Of a DNA stretch of 64,000 nt, positions 22,796 to 35,210 are shown in pieces. Under the pieces are notes generated by a model. The model searched no databases, had not been told where the DNA came from, and saw nothing but the letters and a program-made list of their open reading frames with translations. Position numbers and translations under genes: made by a program. Source of the stretch: Sphagnum magellanicum. Lineage: Eukaryota > Streptophyta > Sphagnopsida > Sphagnales > Sphagnaceae. The stretch spans positions 18,724,001 to 18,788,000 of the forward strand of contig CM038920.1 of the NCBI GenBank assembly GCA_021904315.1. The letters are read 5' to 3'. The first letter of the stretch is position 1, and every line of letters begins with the position of its first letter.

Positions 22796-25489
22796 TGAAC
22801 TTTGAACTTGCCCCCCTTACTTGGTATTTCCTCCCCTCTTTGTGTGTGCAAGAAATGGAACATAAGAGGCATGGCAACCACTTCCAATTTCCAATATGAT
22901 AATTCTTTTTTTAAAAATTCATGATTTTTTTTTCTTTATGTTTTTTTCTTGGATTTGTAACTTAATTTAGAGTTTTTAGTTTGTCATTTTTTGTGTAGTT
23001 AATTGTTAATTCTATGTTGTTTTGCAAGTTTTTTACACTTAGACTATGCATATTTGCAAACATTAAACAAATAAACCTTAAACTAAACATTAATCAACAT
23101 TTCTTTCATTTTTCTTACTTTAACCCTTCATTATATCTTCATTTTAAAATTTTTTTTACCTTAAACCCTTTTGCTTCGAAAATGTTTTAAAATGTTTTCA
23201 AAACTTTCAAACCTTTTATTGCAAATGTTATTTTTTGTTTGTTTGTTAACAATTGTATGCAATATTTGAAATGAATGGTAGAATATTGTTGATTATTTTT
23301 CTTCTACTAAATCTTTTGTGAAAACTACAACATGGAACATTCATCAAAAAATGAAAATAATGTAAGTGAAACTTGTGACATTTTCATGAATGAAGTTGTT
23401 ATGGAAAAATAAATGTGGAAGAACAATTTGAAATAAATCCTAGCTAAAATCTAAAACTAGTGGAAATTTGCAAACTAATAATGAAAAAGAAATAATCCAA
23501 TGACATCTTTAAAAATTGCACAATCAAAGGAAATTTTGGAAACCAAAAAGAAGAAATGCTTTGTGTTGGTCTATTTTTTGCATAAATGATAACAAACTTG
23601 TAAACTTAGAGCAACGACAAGGAGTTCTGAGATGTTTGTTATGTTATAATGCACATGTGAATGTTTCAAACCCAAGAAAACTGGCAAGGAAAGGTCTAAT
23701 GTCATAATACAAAACAAATGGCATAATGTCCCCAAAAAACCATGTGGATGTTGATCATTATTTAATATCCAAAAAATTTGAAAAAGAAGTTCAAAATATG
23801 ACATGAGAGGAAGCGTGGAAAGGTAGCAAAAAAAAAAAACAATTCAATCCATCTGGATCTTTCTTATCAAATTTTTTCGTTGTGAAGGATTCATTCAAAA
23901 AGGATGATATTTAGCAAAAACAAATTTTGATGAAGATTTAGGTTTGTAAAGTTTTTAAAAAAAATTCCAATTAAATGTTTTGAAAGTATATGGTTAAAAT
24001 ATTAACATTACATTCACATCCAAGATTAATTTTCCTTCTAGAATACAATTTTCACAAGAGATTTTGCCAAAGTTGGTGGAGAAAACTAATCAACTATATG
24101 TTTTGCCTAATCTTATAAAATTTTATACAACAACTGCAAGCTTTGATTTATGGATGAATAAAGGTGCTTATGATATTTTTGCTAAATTGGTTGTAATTTT
24201 TTAAGGATTTAATTAACAATTGAAACATATAACTATTGGACTATTTGAAACTATAGAAATTTATAAATAGATATTGGTCAAAATTTGATAAATTTGTTGG
24301 ACAAATTTGGTTTGAAAAAAAAAATCATTACATATGTGAAAGATGAGCATTCTAACTTGAATGCAATGAATTTTGCTTTGAAATCTATTGTTTTAGTTGT
24401 GAAACATTAGGTTTACAAGAAAGTTTCAATTGTACTTGTTTTAGGCCTATTTTTCCCAAAGCATGTCAATATGTTACTACTAATGGGAAAGTGTGCAAAA
24501 ATCTAAGGTATGTATCTATCAAAGCAACTCAAGAAGATTTGCAAAAATGTATTACTTGGCCCAAAAAATTTGGAAAGGGTACGCAAAAATGGACCTAAAC
24601 TTGTGTTGAAACTGGGAATTCATCCTAGAAAACTCAATACCCTAATGAAACAAGATAAACACTAAGCTCTCATTTAATTTGTGAAAAAAATTATGTTCAG
24701 TTGAAAATTGTCAATTTGTTTTGTTTCTATAAAAAATTACTAATCTATTTTGTTTTACTGTTTTGTAGGTTTGTTAATTGCTAGCAAAGTCATTATGTTT
24801 CAAGAGGCATTGTTGTTTCAAATTGCTATAATTTTGTGCTATAATAGACAAATTGTTATGAAGGTGGCTTGCCAAGTACCACCACCTTTTACATGGCACA
24901 TCTGCTAAATTATTGTTGATTGCCAAATTATTGTTGATTTCTCCTATTGTGACTGCATGTGTTTGGAACTAGTCCTATGGACGCTAGTTATTAAATGATG
25001 CTATGAATTCTACAATATCCATGTTTTTAAAATTAAAAATGTACTTAAAGTTTTGCCTTCTCTACAAAATTTGATGGAAGAGGCATCAATTGTTGTTGAT
25101 GAACTAACTTCTTTTGCATCTAACATTAGAAAAGAAGTTTGTGTTGTGTTGGAATCTTTCCTTTCTTTCTTGAAAAAAATTGAAGAAAAGAAAGCACATA
25201 ATATGTTTTCTTTGATGTTAGATCCTAAGTTTAAAAGCTTTCATCTTATGTCTTCATTTATTGGAAGGGAACAAGGTGTTTCTATTTTTGAGGAATATGA
25301 TAGCAAATCCTTATATCCCATGTTGTCAAAGTATCCTCACCATTTGCATCCTTTGGTATAATTTGAAAGTGTTTTTGTTAACATCAGTGTTGATGAGGAT
25401 TGCAATTTGGATATATTTGAATAGATTGCCAACACAAATGAACTAGCAAAAGAACTTGTGAATAGGTAACTTCTCATTTTCAAACAATA

Positions 25490-25840
25490 CCAATTGGATG
25501 TGAAAGAAATAAAGTGTCGTTTGCAATGGTGGCAAAAACATGAGTCCATGTTTCCAATAATGGGATATCTTGCGTGTCAAATCTTGGGAATTGTTGGATC
25601 CCAAATCAAAATTGAATGAATTTTCTCTTTAGTTGGAATCCTAACAAATTTAAGATGTAGGTTACAATAAATGTTTTTGGAGAAATTGGTATTTGTTAGT
25701 AAAAAGTGGCCTGATCTTAGAATTGGTTATAAATCACCCTTTAGTTTAGTAGAATTCATTGACATATATAGAGATTTAAAAGAAGAGCTAGAAGAATTTG
25801 AAGGTTTTTTTGAAAGGGATGAAATTGTGGATTTGTGAAG
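25490..25840 (+). pseudogene. hAT transposase dimerisation domain, broken
   Basis: The frame reads FKQYQLDVKEIKCRLQWWQK, then HESMFPIMGYLACQILGIVG, and IEW-type ERIFS is replaced by a stop before IFSLVGIL; it resumes through KLVFVSKKWPDLRIGYKSP to a Glu-rich end. This is the family's C-terminal hATC domain, needed for transposase dimerisation. At least two in-frame stops show the copy is inactive. Confidence 0.75.
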
Positions 25841-26314
25841 TTAGAAATTTTTTTTGTTGTTGGTTGGAAAAAAGTTTTAAAATAACTCAAAAAACATTTT
25901 CTGGTTGAGAAAAGATTTGAAATATTACTTGTGTTATAAATCTAAATTTTAATAATAATTTTTAAAATTTTAAATAATTTTATAAATAATTTTAAATAAT
26001 TTAAATGGAAAATTTTAAATTTTAAATGGAAAATTTAAATTGTAGATAATCGACTATTCTTACATAGGCAGGAACCAAAAACTTAAAACTTGCCTTGAAA
26101 AAAAATCCAAATTGGAGACCTCGTTCTAGCCTCTATAATTTTAAAATTATATTAAGAGAACTAGCATATATGGTAATTGTTTTCAATATATAAACTTGGC
26201 AGATATTAAAAACTAATACCCGCCCAATATTGGAACTAGCCCCGCAATTCCAACATTCAATTGAGGTGCAACCAAACTAAGGTTCAATTCCAAAGTGGTT
26301 TGAGAATCAAAACC

Positions 26315-28450
26315 AAAATGATTTATAAAAAAATCTAATTATGGTTATAATCCTAAGGCATAATTTTTATTTATTTTTGGGTTGACAATAAAAACTTGGG
26401 GATTTGTGACAATACAATAAAACATGTTGGTGTTTTAAGTTATTTATTATAGTTTTATTTATTTATTTGGGTGACAATAAAAACTAACTTGCTTGGACAT
26501 AATAAAGATATCCGTAAAATCAGAAAACATAGGGTTCCAATACTTGTTTAAAGAAAAGAAATGACGAACACAAAAAGGCATGATGGGCATTTCTTTAAGG
26601 CAAGAAAGATAGGAACAAATTCAAAATTGCTTTTTAACTCAAGATCAAAGGAGTTTCCTTTTGTATCTCGTGTTTTTTTTTTATAATGCAAATGTGACTG
26701 AAACATGTGTTTTTTGCAAGGAAGGTCCAGAGCCCAACCAATTTACGAAGATGGTTTGAAACAAAAAAGGTATGGAATAGATGTAGTTTGTGAAGAAGGT
26801 TTTAGGGTTTAACAATTTGTGAAAAAAGGTTTACTTTGAGCTTTGAACAGTTTGTGAGTTTTGAGTTTCGTGGGTGTTGTGGTTTTTGTGGTGAGCTTTT
26901 AGCATCACAATTTGTGGTTTAAACGGTGAATTGCAACTTTGTCGAGAAGAAGCTTCAATAACAATTGCAACTTTGACAATGACCCTTAAAGCGATAATGT
27001 GGAACTCCATGTAAGGTTTCTATAACTAAATTTCTTTCATCTCCCAACCAAATGGTCCTCATTTCTAGATCATGGGAAGGTGAAAATGTTTTTTAAATGC
27101 TTTAGATTGTAACCTGACTCTATAGGAGGCATACCTTTTGTCTTAAGCTAATTTTTTTCTATATTCTGTTACAAGTTTTGTGAATTAATCACATTTGTAA
27201 TTGCACCCCTTTTGTTGCAATCTTTGAAGCTTGATTCCATCCTAGGGTTCTAGATTCTTCCACACTGGTTTTCAAAACTTCTAACAATTTTTTTATCACA
27301 CCAATTGTTGATGATGCTTATTTCTACCACCTTTCACATATAATGTTGTGGTTGCATACATTCTTCCATGCTTACCCATGACCTTGTCCATGCTTTGGCG
27401 TCTTTGCCGAAGGGTAGGTACAAGTTATGGTGGCTCACTTTTGTGATGAAACAATGTTTTTTCCTTAGGTACTATTTATTCAAATGCTTGTGGTGATTAA
27501 TATATCCTTAGATCTCCTAGTTGGGACTCGGATTTAAACTAACAACTTCATTATGAATAGAATTGTGTGGTTATTTATTGATAAAAAAATTCATTTGTTA
27601 GTAATAATGGACTTTTGAAGTTGAAAAATATGGATTAGTTATCTGACTGGAACATCACAAAATGGAAAAAATTTATGTTGATTTGCATTCCAAATTTGTT
27701 ATTGGGACTCAATATATAATGTAATACAAGATGATAAAGTCGTATGAAAAATCTTTTTTTTGAAAACCTTAACAGTTTAATAGTTAAGGACTTTTGAATG
27801 GTTAAAATTTGACCATATTTTCTAAGTCCATATGAGTTGTAAATTTTGATTTTTTTTTCAAAAAATTTGAAAGTTTTAGATGGGGCATTATTCCTTTGGA
27901 CTTTATAGGTCTTTTTTTTAGGATTTTCAAATCAAAAAATGACATCAACTACATTAAATACTAGTTTTCACATAGATTTGGGAAGGTTTATAAGTGATTG
28001 AACATGTATTATTCAGATATTAGAATACTAATATTTTCTAAAGTAACAACTATGTCCATTTGATTCATTTAAAAAATCTTGTACGGATTTATAGGGAGTA
28101 TATATTCTACCATTTTTGAACCATTGTATCGTGCATTCATCCTTAGTAAACAAAGGGTGGTGTAAGGTAGTGGGAGAAACAATTGCATGGATTGTTTTGG
28201 AACATGTCAAAATCAATAATCAGACTTACTAGAAATTTATAACCATGCATGGTCTCAAGAGATGTTGTCTTCATGAATGATTTCAAATTGAAATAATTTA
28301 CTTACAAGATTTTCTAGAATGGTGTGATACATTTGTATCCTTTGAAAATGTGGAATCAGATACAAATATAGATTTTTTTTCTTCTTCATTAGGGTTGCTA
28401 ATTTAACGTGTTATGCACATTTTGTAATTTGATTAAATTGGAGTTTATAA
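26315..28450. other. AT-rich intergenic DNA, no gene seen
   Basis: Short interrupted frames only, with no recognisable domain or clear repeat structure on either strand. Probably old transposon remains. Confidence 0.5.
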
Positions 28451-30300
28451 AGTTTTATACTTGTATGACTTGTTGGAGCTTGTTTTCCTACTAAATTCAT
28501 GTTCATCCATTGTGGCTATTTGCTTCAACCTAATGAACAACGAACTAGTTATTCGACATATAAACCTGGATAGTCCAGAAATGTTATTTTGTTAATCAAG
28601 GTGGGGTTTAGGGTTTTCTTTGATCAAGGCCTAATAGATCTAGCTAGTTATTCATTTCCATCCAATTAGGTCATCATTTCATCTACCTATTTGCTTGAAC
28701 ATGATGCACCCAATGAATTAACTATTATTCATAAGTTTAACCTAGAAGCCATCTTACGTTTTTGCATTGATGTTCTTTTGTTGATTAATGGCAAGTATAA
28801 GGTTTTGTTTGATCAAGGTCCATGAAATCCAATTGATTATTCACTTGAACTTCTTGAAGTCAACATGTCATCTGATTGTTAACTTGAACCCAAGGAGTTA
28901 ATTGTTCAACATATATCTTGGTCACTCATCAAATGTTCTAACATAATAAAGAAAGTTGAATATGCAAGTAGGGTGCATGTAAGAGAATGCCACATATTTA
29001 TGGTTTAGGGTATCAAAATTCAATGCATCTTCTTCTAGCTCAAACTACTAATTTTTTCAACTTGATCAAATGTAAGTTTTTGTAGTTGAATATACAAGGC
29101 ATATTTCTTGGCTTTAAAATAGGTGGAGATTATTGCTCATCATGTGGGTTTTCAATAACTCTAGAACACATGATAGGTAAAATTTGCCAAGTACTTTTAT
29201 AATCAAGGTCCCCACAAAGCCCATTTTGTTTCAAAGTTTGAATGATTTCTTTTTGTGCAAGAGAAACAATCTTAGACAAACCTTAGACCCATCTGTACTT
29301 TGCTTAAGTAAGATTATGCCCTTCACCCACCTTAAGGATGTTAAGGTCAAATGTGTTTTCAACTGTCACAAAGGACATCATGAGGTCCAATAGGCATTGA
29401 AGTTGCTAACAAAGTGGCAGACTCTTTCTTGAGTGTTAATTACAATTAGATAATGGGCATTGGTCAAGCTTCGATCACCATTTGGAATAGACCCTGATAA
29501 AAATCAAATTTCCATGAAAAAATAATGATGATTGCCTAGATGGAAAAGGACCTATGGGCAAATGGCTATGCATTGATGGGTTTGTGTTTATGGATGCGGG
29601 GATTTGGGTTCTATTTGATGAATGTCTAGGAAATTTAAAGCGTTGTTCACTTCAATGGGTAGTGAACTTATTATTTCATTTTGTTCATTTGAACCCAATG
29701 AACTGAGGGAATTAATTGTTCAACATATAAATCCAAACCTTCAACTGTCATCAAATGGATATGTCATGATGGGTTTTTGTTTATGAATGTGGGGATTTGG
29801 GTTATGTTTGATCAATGTCCAGGAGATCTAATTAGTTGTTCACATCAATTCATCCAAGTGATCATGTCATTTACTTGCCATGTTGAACAAGTTAGTTGTT
29901 GTTCATGAATTTAATTTGGACATTTATATCATGTTCTTCCATTGATGTTATTATGTTGACCAATGTGCTAAATTTAAGGTTTTATTTTATCAAGGTTTAA
30001 GACATCCAAAACATTATTCACTTGAACCTAATGAATTCACCATTTCATTTGGTTATTACTTCGAACCTATTGAACCCAAGGAGCTACTTGCTTGACATAT
30101 AAACTTTACAATCATCAACCCAATCAAGTCATCATTTCATCTATTTATTGATTTGAACATAATACACATAGTGAACTAGTTGGTATTCATCTACCTGGAT
30201 TTTGAACATAGTGAGCTAGTGAGCCTAGTGAATTATTTGATATTCATTAATTCAAGTTAGAGGGCCATCTCATGTTCTTGCATTAACCTTCTTTTGATGA
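28450..30300. repeat. Satellite-like degenerate array, ~175-bp period
   Basis: A recurring module, ACTTGAACCNAATGAANN followed by AACTANTTGTTCAACATATAAAN, appears near 28,556, 28,727, 28,908, 29,725, 29,897 and 30,095. Spacings are about 171, 181, 172 and 198 bases, with unrelated DNA between about 28,950 and 29,560. A second shared phrase (GGGATTTGGGTT.TATTTGAT) recurs near 29,605 and 29,797. Units are strongly diverged. No coding content. Confidence 0.5.
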
Positions 30301-30489
30301 TGAATGGTGGGTTTAGGGACTTGGTGTCGGAACAACCATCATGTAGTTGAAGAAGGAAGGAATTTGCATATTGCAGGGCCACAATATTTGTAGTCATCTT
30401 CATCTAACATCAACAATCTTTTTTGAATTCATACATCCATGGCCATTTTCGGTTTAGGATTTAACATCACCTAGGTTGGGCAATTGCTT

Positions 30490-30810
30490 AGAAAGGCACA
30501 GAAAAAGAGACAAAGACAAAGAAGCAAATAAAGAGAAAGAAAGAAAGAAAGAAAAAGATGAAGATAAATAAATATATATATATATATAAAGATTCAAAGG
30601 TGTAGAGAAAAAAACAAAGAAAGAAACAAATAGAAAGAAAAAGAAAGAAAGAAAGTGAAATGGAGAGAAATAAAGAAAGAGAGATGGAGAGACTCAAAAA
30701 GAGGTAGAGATAGAGGCTGAGAGACTAAGAGAAATAGACAGAGACATAGAGGCTAAAAGAGACACACATAGGCATAAAAAGAAAAAAAACAAAAACAAAG
30801 GTAGAGAAAG
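30490..30810. repeat. Purine-rich simple repeat (GAAA/AGAGA)
   Basis: About 320 bases of almost uninterrupted purines on the plus strand with AAAGA, GAAAG and AGAGAC units and an internal (AT)n run near 30,572. Minus-strand frames through it read Ser/Phe/Leu strings and are not genes. Confidence 0.8.
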
Positions 30811-30823
30811 AGATTAAGATAAA

Positions 30824-31640
30824 ATGATGTGGAAGTTTGAAGGTTTTTTAGGTATGGATGGGCCTATTTATGTTGGGGTGGAAGGTTCTCAACACAGAGA
30901 AAACTTCCTGAGTATGCATGTGTTAAAGGCGCCACGGCAAAAGAAAGGAAACAATGTCATTGTGGAATCCACTCACTTGAGCAACACGTGTGCTACCTAT
31001 AATCATCACTTTGCTATTTATAACAAAAACAAATCCAAAAATACACAACTCATTCCTAATGCAGTGTGGAAGGTTGTTTATGTTCCATATAAGTCGGATT
31101 ACCTAGAATCGGACTTTTAGGAAGAAACCTTGAAAGAAATGTTGCAAGAAACATTGTAAGAGTTGAGGTTTTACAAAATGAAGAAATGTTGGTATGCTTG
31201 AAATCAACAGATGGGCATGCCATGCGCAATGTTTTGAAATGTCGACAAAGTTTCATTGATGGTATTAATAATCTAGCAACCCCATTTACTTCAAATTCTA
31301 TTCTTGGATTTGCTCCTACATCCATATTTATGGACTTAGATCTTCCATTAGTTGGGCTTGTTGTGAATTCAAGCCCCTCATCTACTTCCATTCTAGTTTT
31401 AGTAAATAAGGGGAGGACGAAGGGTGAATATTTACAGTAACAACCATGAAACATTAAACATATGGCATCCACCATGGAAGTGGATTCAAAACAATGCCTA
31501 GTTTTGATGTAGGCACATATGCAAATTATTATTGGCAAAATTAACCTAAAAATTAACGACCTTAAAATTGCTAGGAAGTTAGAGGTCATTAGTGAAAAGG
31601 AATTCAAAGCAAGAGTTAAGCAAATTTTAGACCTATATAA
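30824..31640 (+). pseudogene. Unidentified interrupted coding remnant
   Basis: A plus-strand frame (30,824-31,120) of balanced composition, including FEGFLGMDGPIYVGVEG and NAVWKVVYVPYKSDYLESD, continues after a stop into a second stretch (about 31,174-31,440, ECLKSTDGHAMRNVLKC-like) and a third near 31,510-31,640. It looks like one broken gene, possibly from a transposon, but I cannot place the family. Its minus-strand shadow is not preferred. Confidence 0.3.
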
Positions 31641-31899
31641 TTAAAAGTCTCCATCACACCCATGGTCACTAGGGTTGCGTAGTTGTTCACCCATGATTTC
31701 AAATGTGAAGTCCATTCAACATATGTGTAGAAAGTTTGTCAATATAGTTGTAGCTCTAAAAAAATTGTGCTTTGGCTTTGTGGAATCAAACCTTTTCATT
31801 AACCATCTCCATTTCCTTTTTAATCCACAAATCCCCCATTTCACCTACACTCTATACCCAACATGCATTTTGTTGTAGGTTTTGATAGCATCTTGGTCA

Positions 31900-33850
31900 A
31901 CATTAAGACTTATCTCACACCTCCCAATCCTCCTCATGATGAACATTTTTTCACTTAGGTAGTTCAGATCTCCCAATAGGTATTCAAAATATTCATCACC
32001 ATGCAAAAAAATTTGACATTAATTCTTATGTAGTTCAGATTGGTGCAAAATGGTGACTCATGGTTAGAAATTGGATACCCAAAGTCTAGGTAAATGAATA
32101 AACCTCGATGATCAACAACCATGGTGTTGTTCATTGAGTAAATCTTCTTTCATCCATTGAACCAAACCTTGTGGGCCCCATCATTCCAAGGTTTGCAAAT
32201 CTTGATGAACTAGCCATTAATGAGCCCAATGCAACCCTAGAATTTTGCCAAATTTGTGCCCAACACAACTCATTCTTGTGCTATGGGCCATTGAATCTCA
32301 TCTCCAATTGCATCATCAACACAAGATGCAATGAAGATGGCATCATCACAAACTGCATTCTTTGATCAATTCCATACAAATGCCTCATACATGGAAACAT
32401 TATCATGTTTCATATATAAAATGAACTACAAAAGGCATTGTTCCAAGGACAATTTTGAAAGATGTTGAATGTGGTGATCATTTATCAGTCCCAATTCTTA
32501 ATTGTAAGACTAAACCCTAATCCAAAGCCCTAAAACTAAAACCCTAATCTAAAGCACTAAAACAAAAACACAATTGAAACCTTAAATCTAAACTTTAGAA
32601 CCTTAATCCAAAACACTAAACCCTAAAACTCTAATGCAAAATATAAAACCCAAAACCCTAATCTAAAACATTAAAACAAAAACTTAAATCAAACCCTAAA
32701 TCTAAACCTTAAAACTTTAATGCAAAGCATAAAACCTTACACCTTAATCCAAACCTTAAATCTAAACCATAAAACTCTAATGTTAAGCACAAAACCTTAA
32801 ACCTTAAATCCAAAACCCTAAATCTAAACTCTAAAACCTTAATCCAAAGCATAAAACCTTAAATCCTAATCCAAAACTTTAAATCCAAAGCCTTAAAACC
32901 ATAAATTTTAAACTCAAGAACTAAAACCTTAATTTAAAGTGTTAGAATAAAAATTCAATCCAAACCCTAAATTAAAGCCTTAAATTTAAACCCTAAAACT
33001 ATAATGTAAAACACAAAGCTCTAAACCCTAATCCAAAGTCTTAAAACCATAAACCTTAAACTCAAAAACTAAAACCTTAATTTAAAGTGTTAAAATAAAA
33101 ACTCAATCCAAACCCTAATCTAAAACATTAAAATAAAAACTTAATCCAAACCCTAAATCTAAATTCCAAAACCTTAAATCCAAAGTCTTAAAACCTTAAA
33201 TCCTAAACCCTAAAACTAAAACCTCAATTTAAAGCGCTAAAACAAAAATTTAATCCAAACCCTACATTTAAACCCTAAAACCTTAATTCAATACGTTAAA
33301 ACTAAAACTTTAATGCAAACCCTAAATCCAAAACTTGAATGTGATGCTTATTTATAGATTGTGGATGGCACACAATGATGGGTGCCACTAATAACACCAA
33401 CTTGTCAAACTTGGCCAAATTGAAATTGGTCAAAGTTTTGAACAACCTTGGTGTTGTTTGCATAGTAGCAAACACATCTCAAACTCCCACACTTGAATCC
33501 ATTGAGTGACCCGTGCCCTTTTCTAACTATTGGCATTGAACATGTTAGATGAGTTGGTAACAACAATTGCAACTGCAAAAGCACATTATCTTTGTCTATC
33601 CATGTCTACAAACATCTCCTGCATCCCATCGTCACTTGAGGATGAAGAGCTAGAACTATTTGATCTGGAAGTACTAGAATTATCTTTCATAGAACCATGG
33701 TTTGAAGATGAAGCCATGATCTTCAAATGAAAAAATCCTTCAACTTGAATGAGAAGTGAAAGAGAGAAAAAATGAACAAGAGGTGCTCCCACTATATAGT
33801 TCCCACCCATAACACAAAACATATGGGTTTGAAGCAAAGGCTATGGAAGC
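31900..33850 (-). mobile_element. PIF/Harbinger transposon remnant
   Basis: On the minus strand near 32,250-32,050 the frame reads GCIGLING, stop, FIKICKPWNDGAHKVWFN, then MNNTMVVDHRGLFIYLDFG and YP. This is the DDE_4-type Harbinger transposase core (usually GCIGxxDGTxI), with the first catalytic Asp changed to Asn. A likely N-terminus lies upstream in the same orientation at 33,717-33,590 (MASSSNHGSMKDNSS, poly-Ser, DDGMQEMFVDMDRQR). Between these parts sits about 850 bases of telomere-like repeat. Stops and the lost Asp mean it is inactive. Confidence 0.65.
32500..33345. repeat. Interstitial telomere-like (CCCTAAA)n tract, degenerate
   Basis: Dense variants of AAACCCTAA, AACCTTAAA, AATCCAAA and CTAAAAC run for about 850 bases, always with the C-rich strand on top. 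Perfect CCCTAAA units are present but many are mutated (CCTTAAA, CACTAAA). No coding content. It lies inside the Harbinger remnant, between its N-terminal and catalytic parts. Confidence 0.75.
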
Positions 33851-33954
33851 CCTTTTTGCACAAGGTTGAAGACTTAGATTTTGGAGGGCACTTTTGGTTG
33901 ATGGGTTTAATTATGAGTGGGAATAAGGATTAGGGGTTTTGATTATGATGTTAA

Positions 33955-34440
33955 ACTAAGATTTTAATAGTCCTTATGATAAGTCCTATGTAAGACCCTA
34001 GGTATCCTTAAATCAAATTTGCTTAAGTAACTCCCTATGCAATCCTTAAATAACCTCTTATGTAAGCTTATAAGTAGCCTCCAAGGTATCCTTTTATTTA
34101 CAAAGTCCCTAGACATCCCAACCAAGGTAGGCCATTAGGTAGTCTGTTTATTTCCTAAATAATTCCCTATGGAACCCCATAAATATTCCTAAACTCTTAA
34201 AAAGCTTTTAGGTGGTCCCCTAAATAAGCCCTATGTAACCCCTCATAAATAATCCCTAGGTATCTCTTAAGATAAAAAATCATTAGTTAACCCCTAAATA
34301 GTTCATTAGGTGACTCCTGATAACAAATCACTAGTTAGCCCCTAAATAATTCATTAGGTAACTCCTGATAACTCACTAGGTAACCCGTGCTCAAACCCAT
34401 GGCTAGGAAGGTTGGTAGCCCATATATAACTAGGTAGATG
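33955..34440 (-). repeat. Degenerate CCTAGG/CCCTAAATAA minisatellite
   Basis: Units of about 20-25 bases built from CCCTAGGTATCC, TAAATAA, CCCTATGTAA and CATTAGGTAACTCC. On the opposite strand these read as GGATACCTAGGG and TTATTTAGGG, the same words as the array at 45,640-46,410. It lies directly 5' (in transposon orientation) of the Harbinger remnant. Confidence 0.6.
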
Positions 34441-34602
34441 CACCTACCCTATTTCACCCCATAGTAGCCCTTGGCCTGTGGCCACAAAGGTAGACTGTTG
34501 TGTGATAAAAAAAGTGACCAGAGTAGTAACTTTTGAAGACGATATCCTGTGTTTTCAGGGTTGGTCCTGACTTTTATGCACTTTACGGATAGCTGAAAAA
34601 CG

Positions 34603-34652
34603 CAGGCAGAGAGGGACAGGCAGAGAGGGACGGGCAGAGAGGGACGGGCAGG
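34603..34652. repeat. 14-bp tandem repeat, ~3.5 copies
   Basis: The unit GGCAGAGAGGGACG is repeated about three and a half times with one substitution. It is G-rich and recent, judging by the near identity of the units. Confidence 0.8.
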
Positions 34653-34739
34653 ACCAAAGGCAGGCTGAAACGCAGGATTACTTTACAGACAACTTTAATA
34701 GCTAGTTCCCAACTCCAACCAGTTAGTTATTTGGCTCCG

Positions 34740-35210
34740 TCATGAAGCACTTTTTTCTGTACTGGCGAAATTAGGTGAAAAAAGTGAGATAAATTTTTAA
34801 AAAATTAAAAATGAAGTGATTTTTGAGGATTTCAAATGTTGAGATCATCCATAAGATGATTTAGCCAAATTTGGCTACAAACAAAGTATGACTGCAGAAA
34901 CATTTATGGACTCTTCTATTTTCTGGCGACCTACTGAAACCTGATATAGAAAGTGGATGATTGAGGCCCCAAAAAAACTGAGAAAACCACTGATTTGTCA
35001 CCAGTTTGAAAAAAACAAAAATTTTCACAAGGTTGCAAAGAAATTGCCACAAAAGAAAAAAGACAAAAAAACCCTGGCCAGAAGTCAAGGAAAATTGTAA
35101 ACATCACCAGATTTCTATATTTGGGTTTGTTTAATCACATGTCTCTGAACTTGTGTATAGCCAGAATTGGCTAAATTGTCTTCGGGATCATCACCAGTTT
35201 TTCTACATTT
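34740..35210. repeat. Fold-back element (family of TTTAGCCAAATTTGGCT)
   Basis: The left arm near 34,838-34,960 (GATCATCCATAAGATGATTT, AGCCAAATTTGGCTAC, CTTCTATTTTCTGGCGACCT) is the approximate reverse complement of 35,105-35,205 (GATTTCTATATTTGGG, GCCAGAATTGGCTAAATTGT, GGGATCATCACC). The flanking AAATGAAGTGATTTTTGAGG at 34,806 is shared with other family members. No coding capacity. Confidence 0.65.

Larger units (their letters stand above)
21700..26310 (+). mobile_element. Decayed hAT-superfamily DNA transposon
   Basis: hAT landmarks appear in order on the plus strand. A BED-type zinc finger remnant lies around 23,635-23,770 (CLLC, then after a stop NHVDVDH). A transposase core is around 24,060-24,660 (LPKLVEKTNQLYVLP, ASFDLWMNKGAYDIFA, KKIITYVKDE, HPRKLNT). 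A middle part lies at 25,053-25,361 (NMFSLMLDPKFKSFH). The C-terminal dimerisation region is at about 25,500-25,830 (WWQKHESMFPIMGYLACQ, a stop where Arg is expected, then IFSLVGILTNLR). The frame changes several times and is crossed by stops, so the transposase is dead. Outer parts near 21,738 and 26,262 share an inverted match (TTGGAATTG, TTGGGCGG). Precise termini and target duplication are not resolved. Confidence 0.75.

Noticed and set aside
22239..22899. Overlapping open frames of up to 182 codons on the plus strand
   Set aside because: They come from a CTTGC-rich minisatellite that stays open in two registers. The products are Leu/Cys/His/Ser strings with no domain.
30488..30697. Minus-strand Ser/Phe/Leu-rich frame
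   Set aside because: Product of a purine simple repeat.
31056..31607. Minus-strand 183-codon frame
   Set aside because: Overlaps plus-strand stretches with more natural composition, has no domain and is not continuous with the Harbinger frames.
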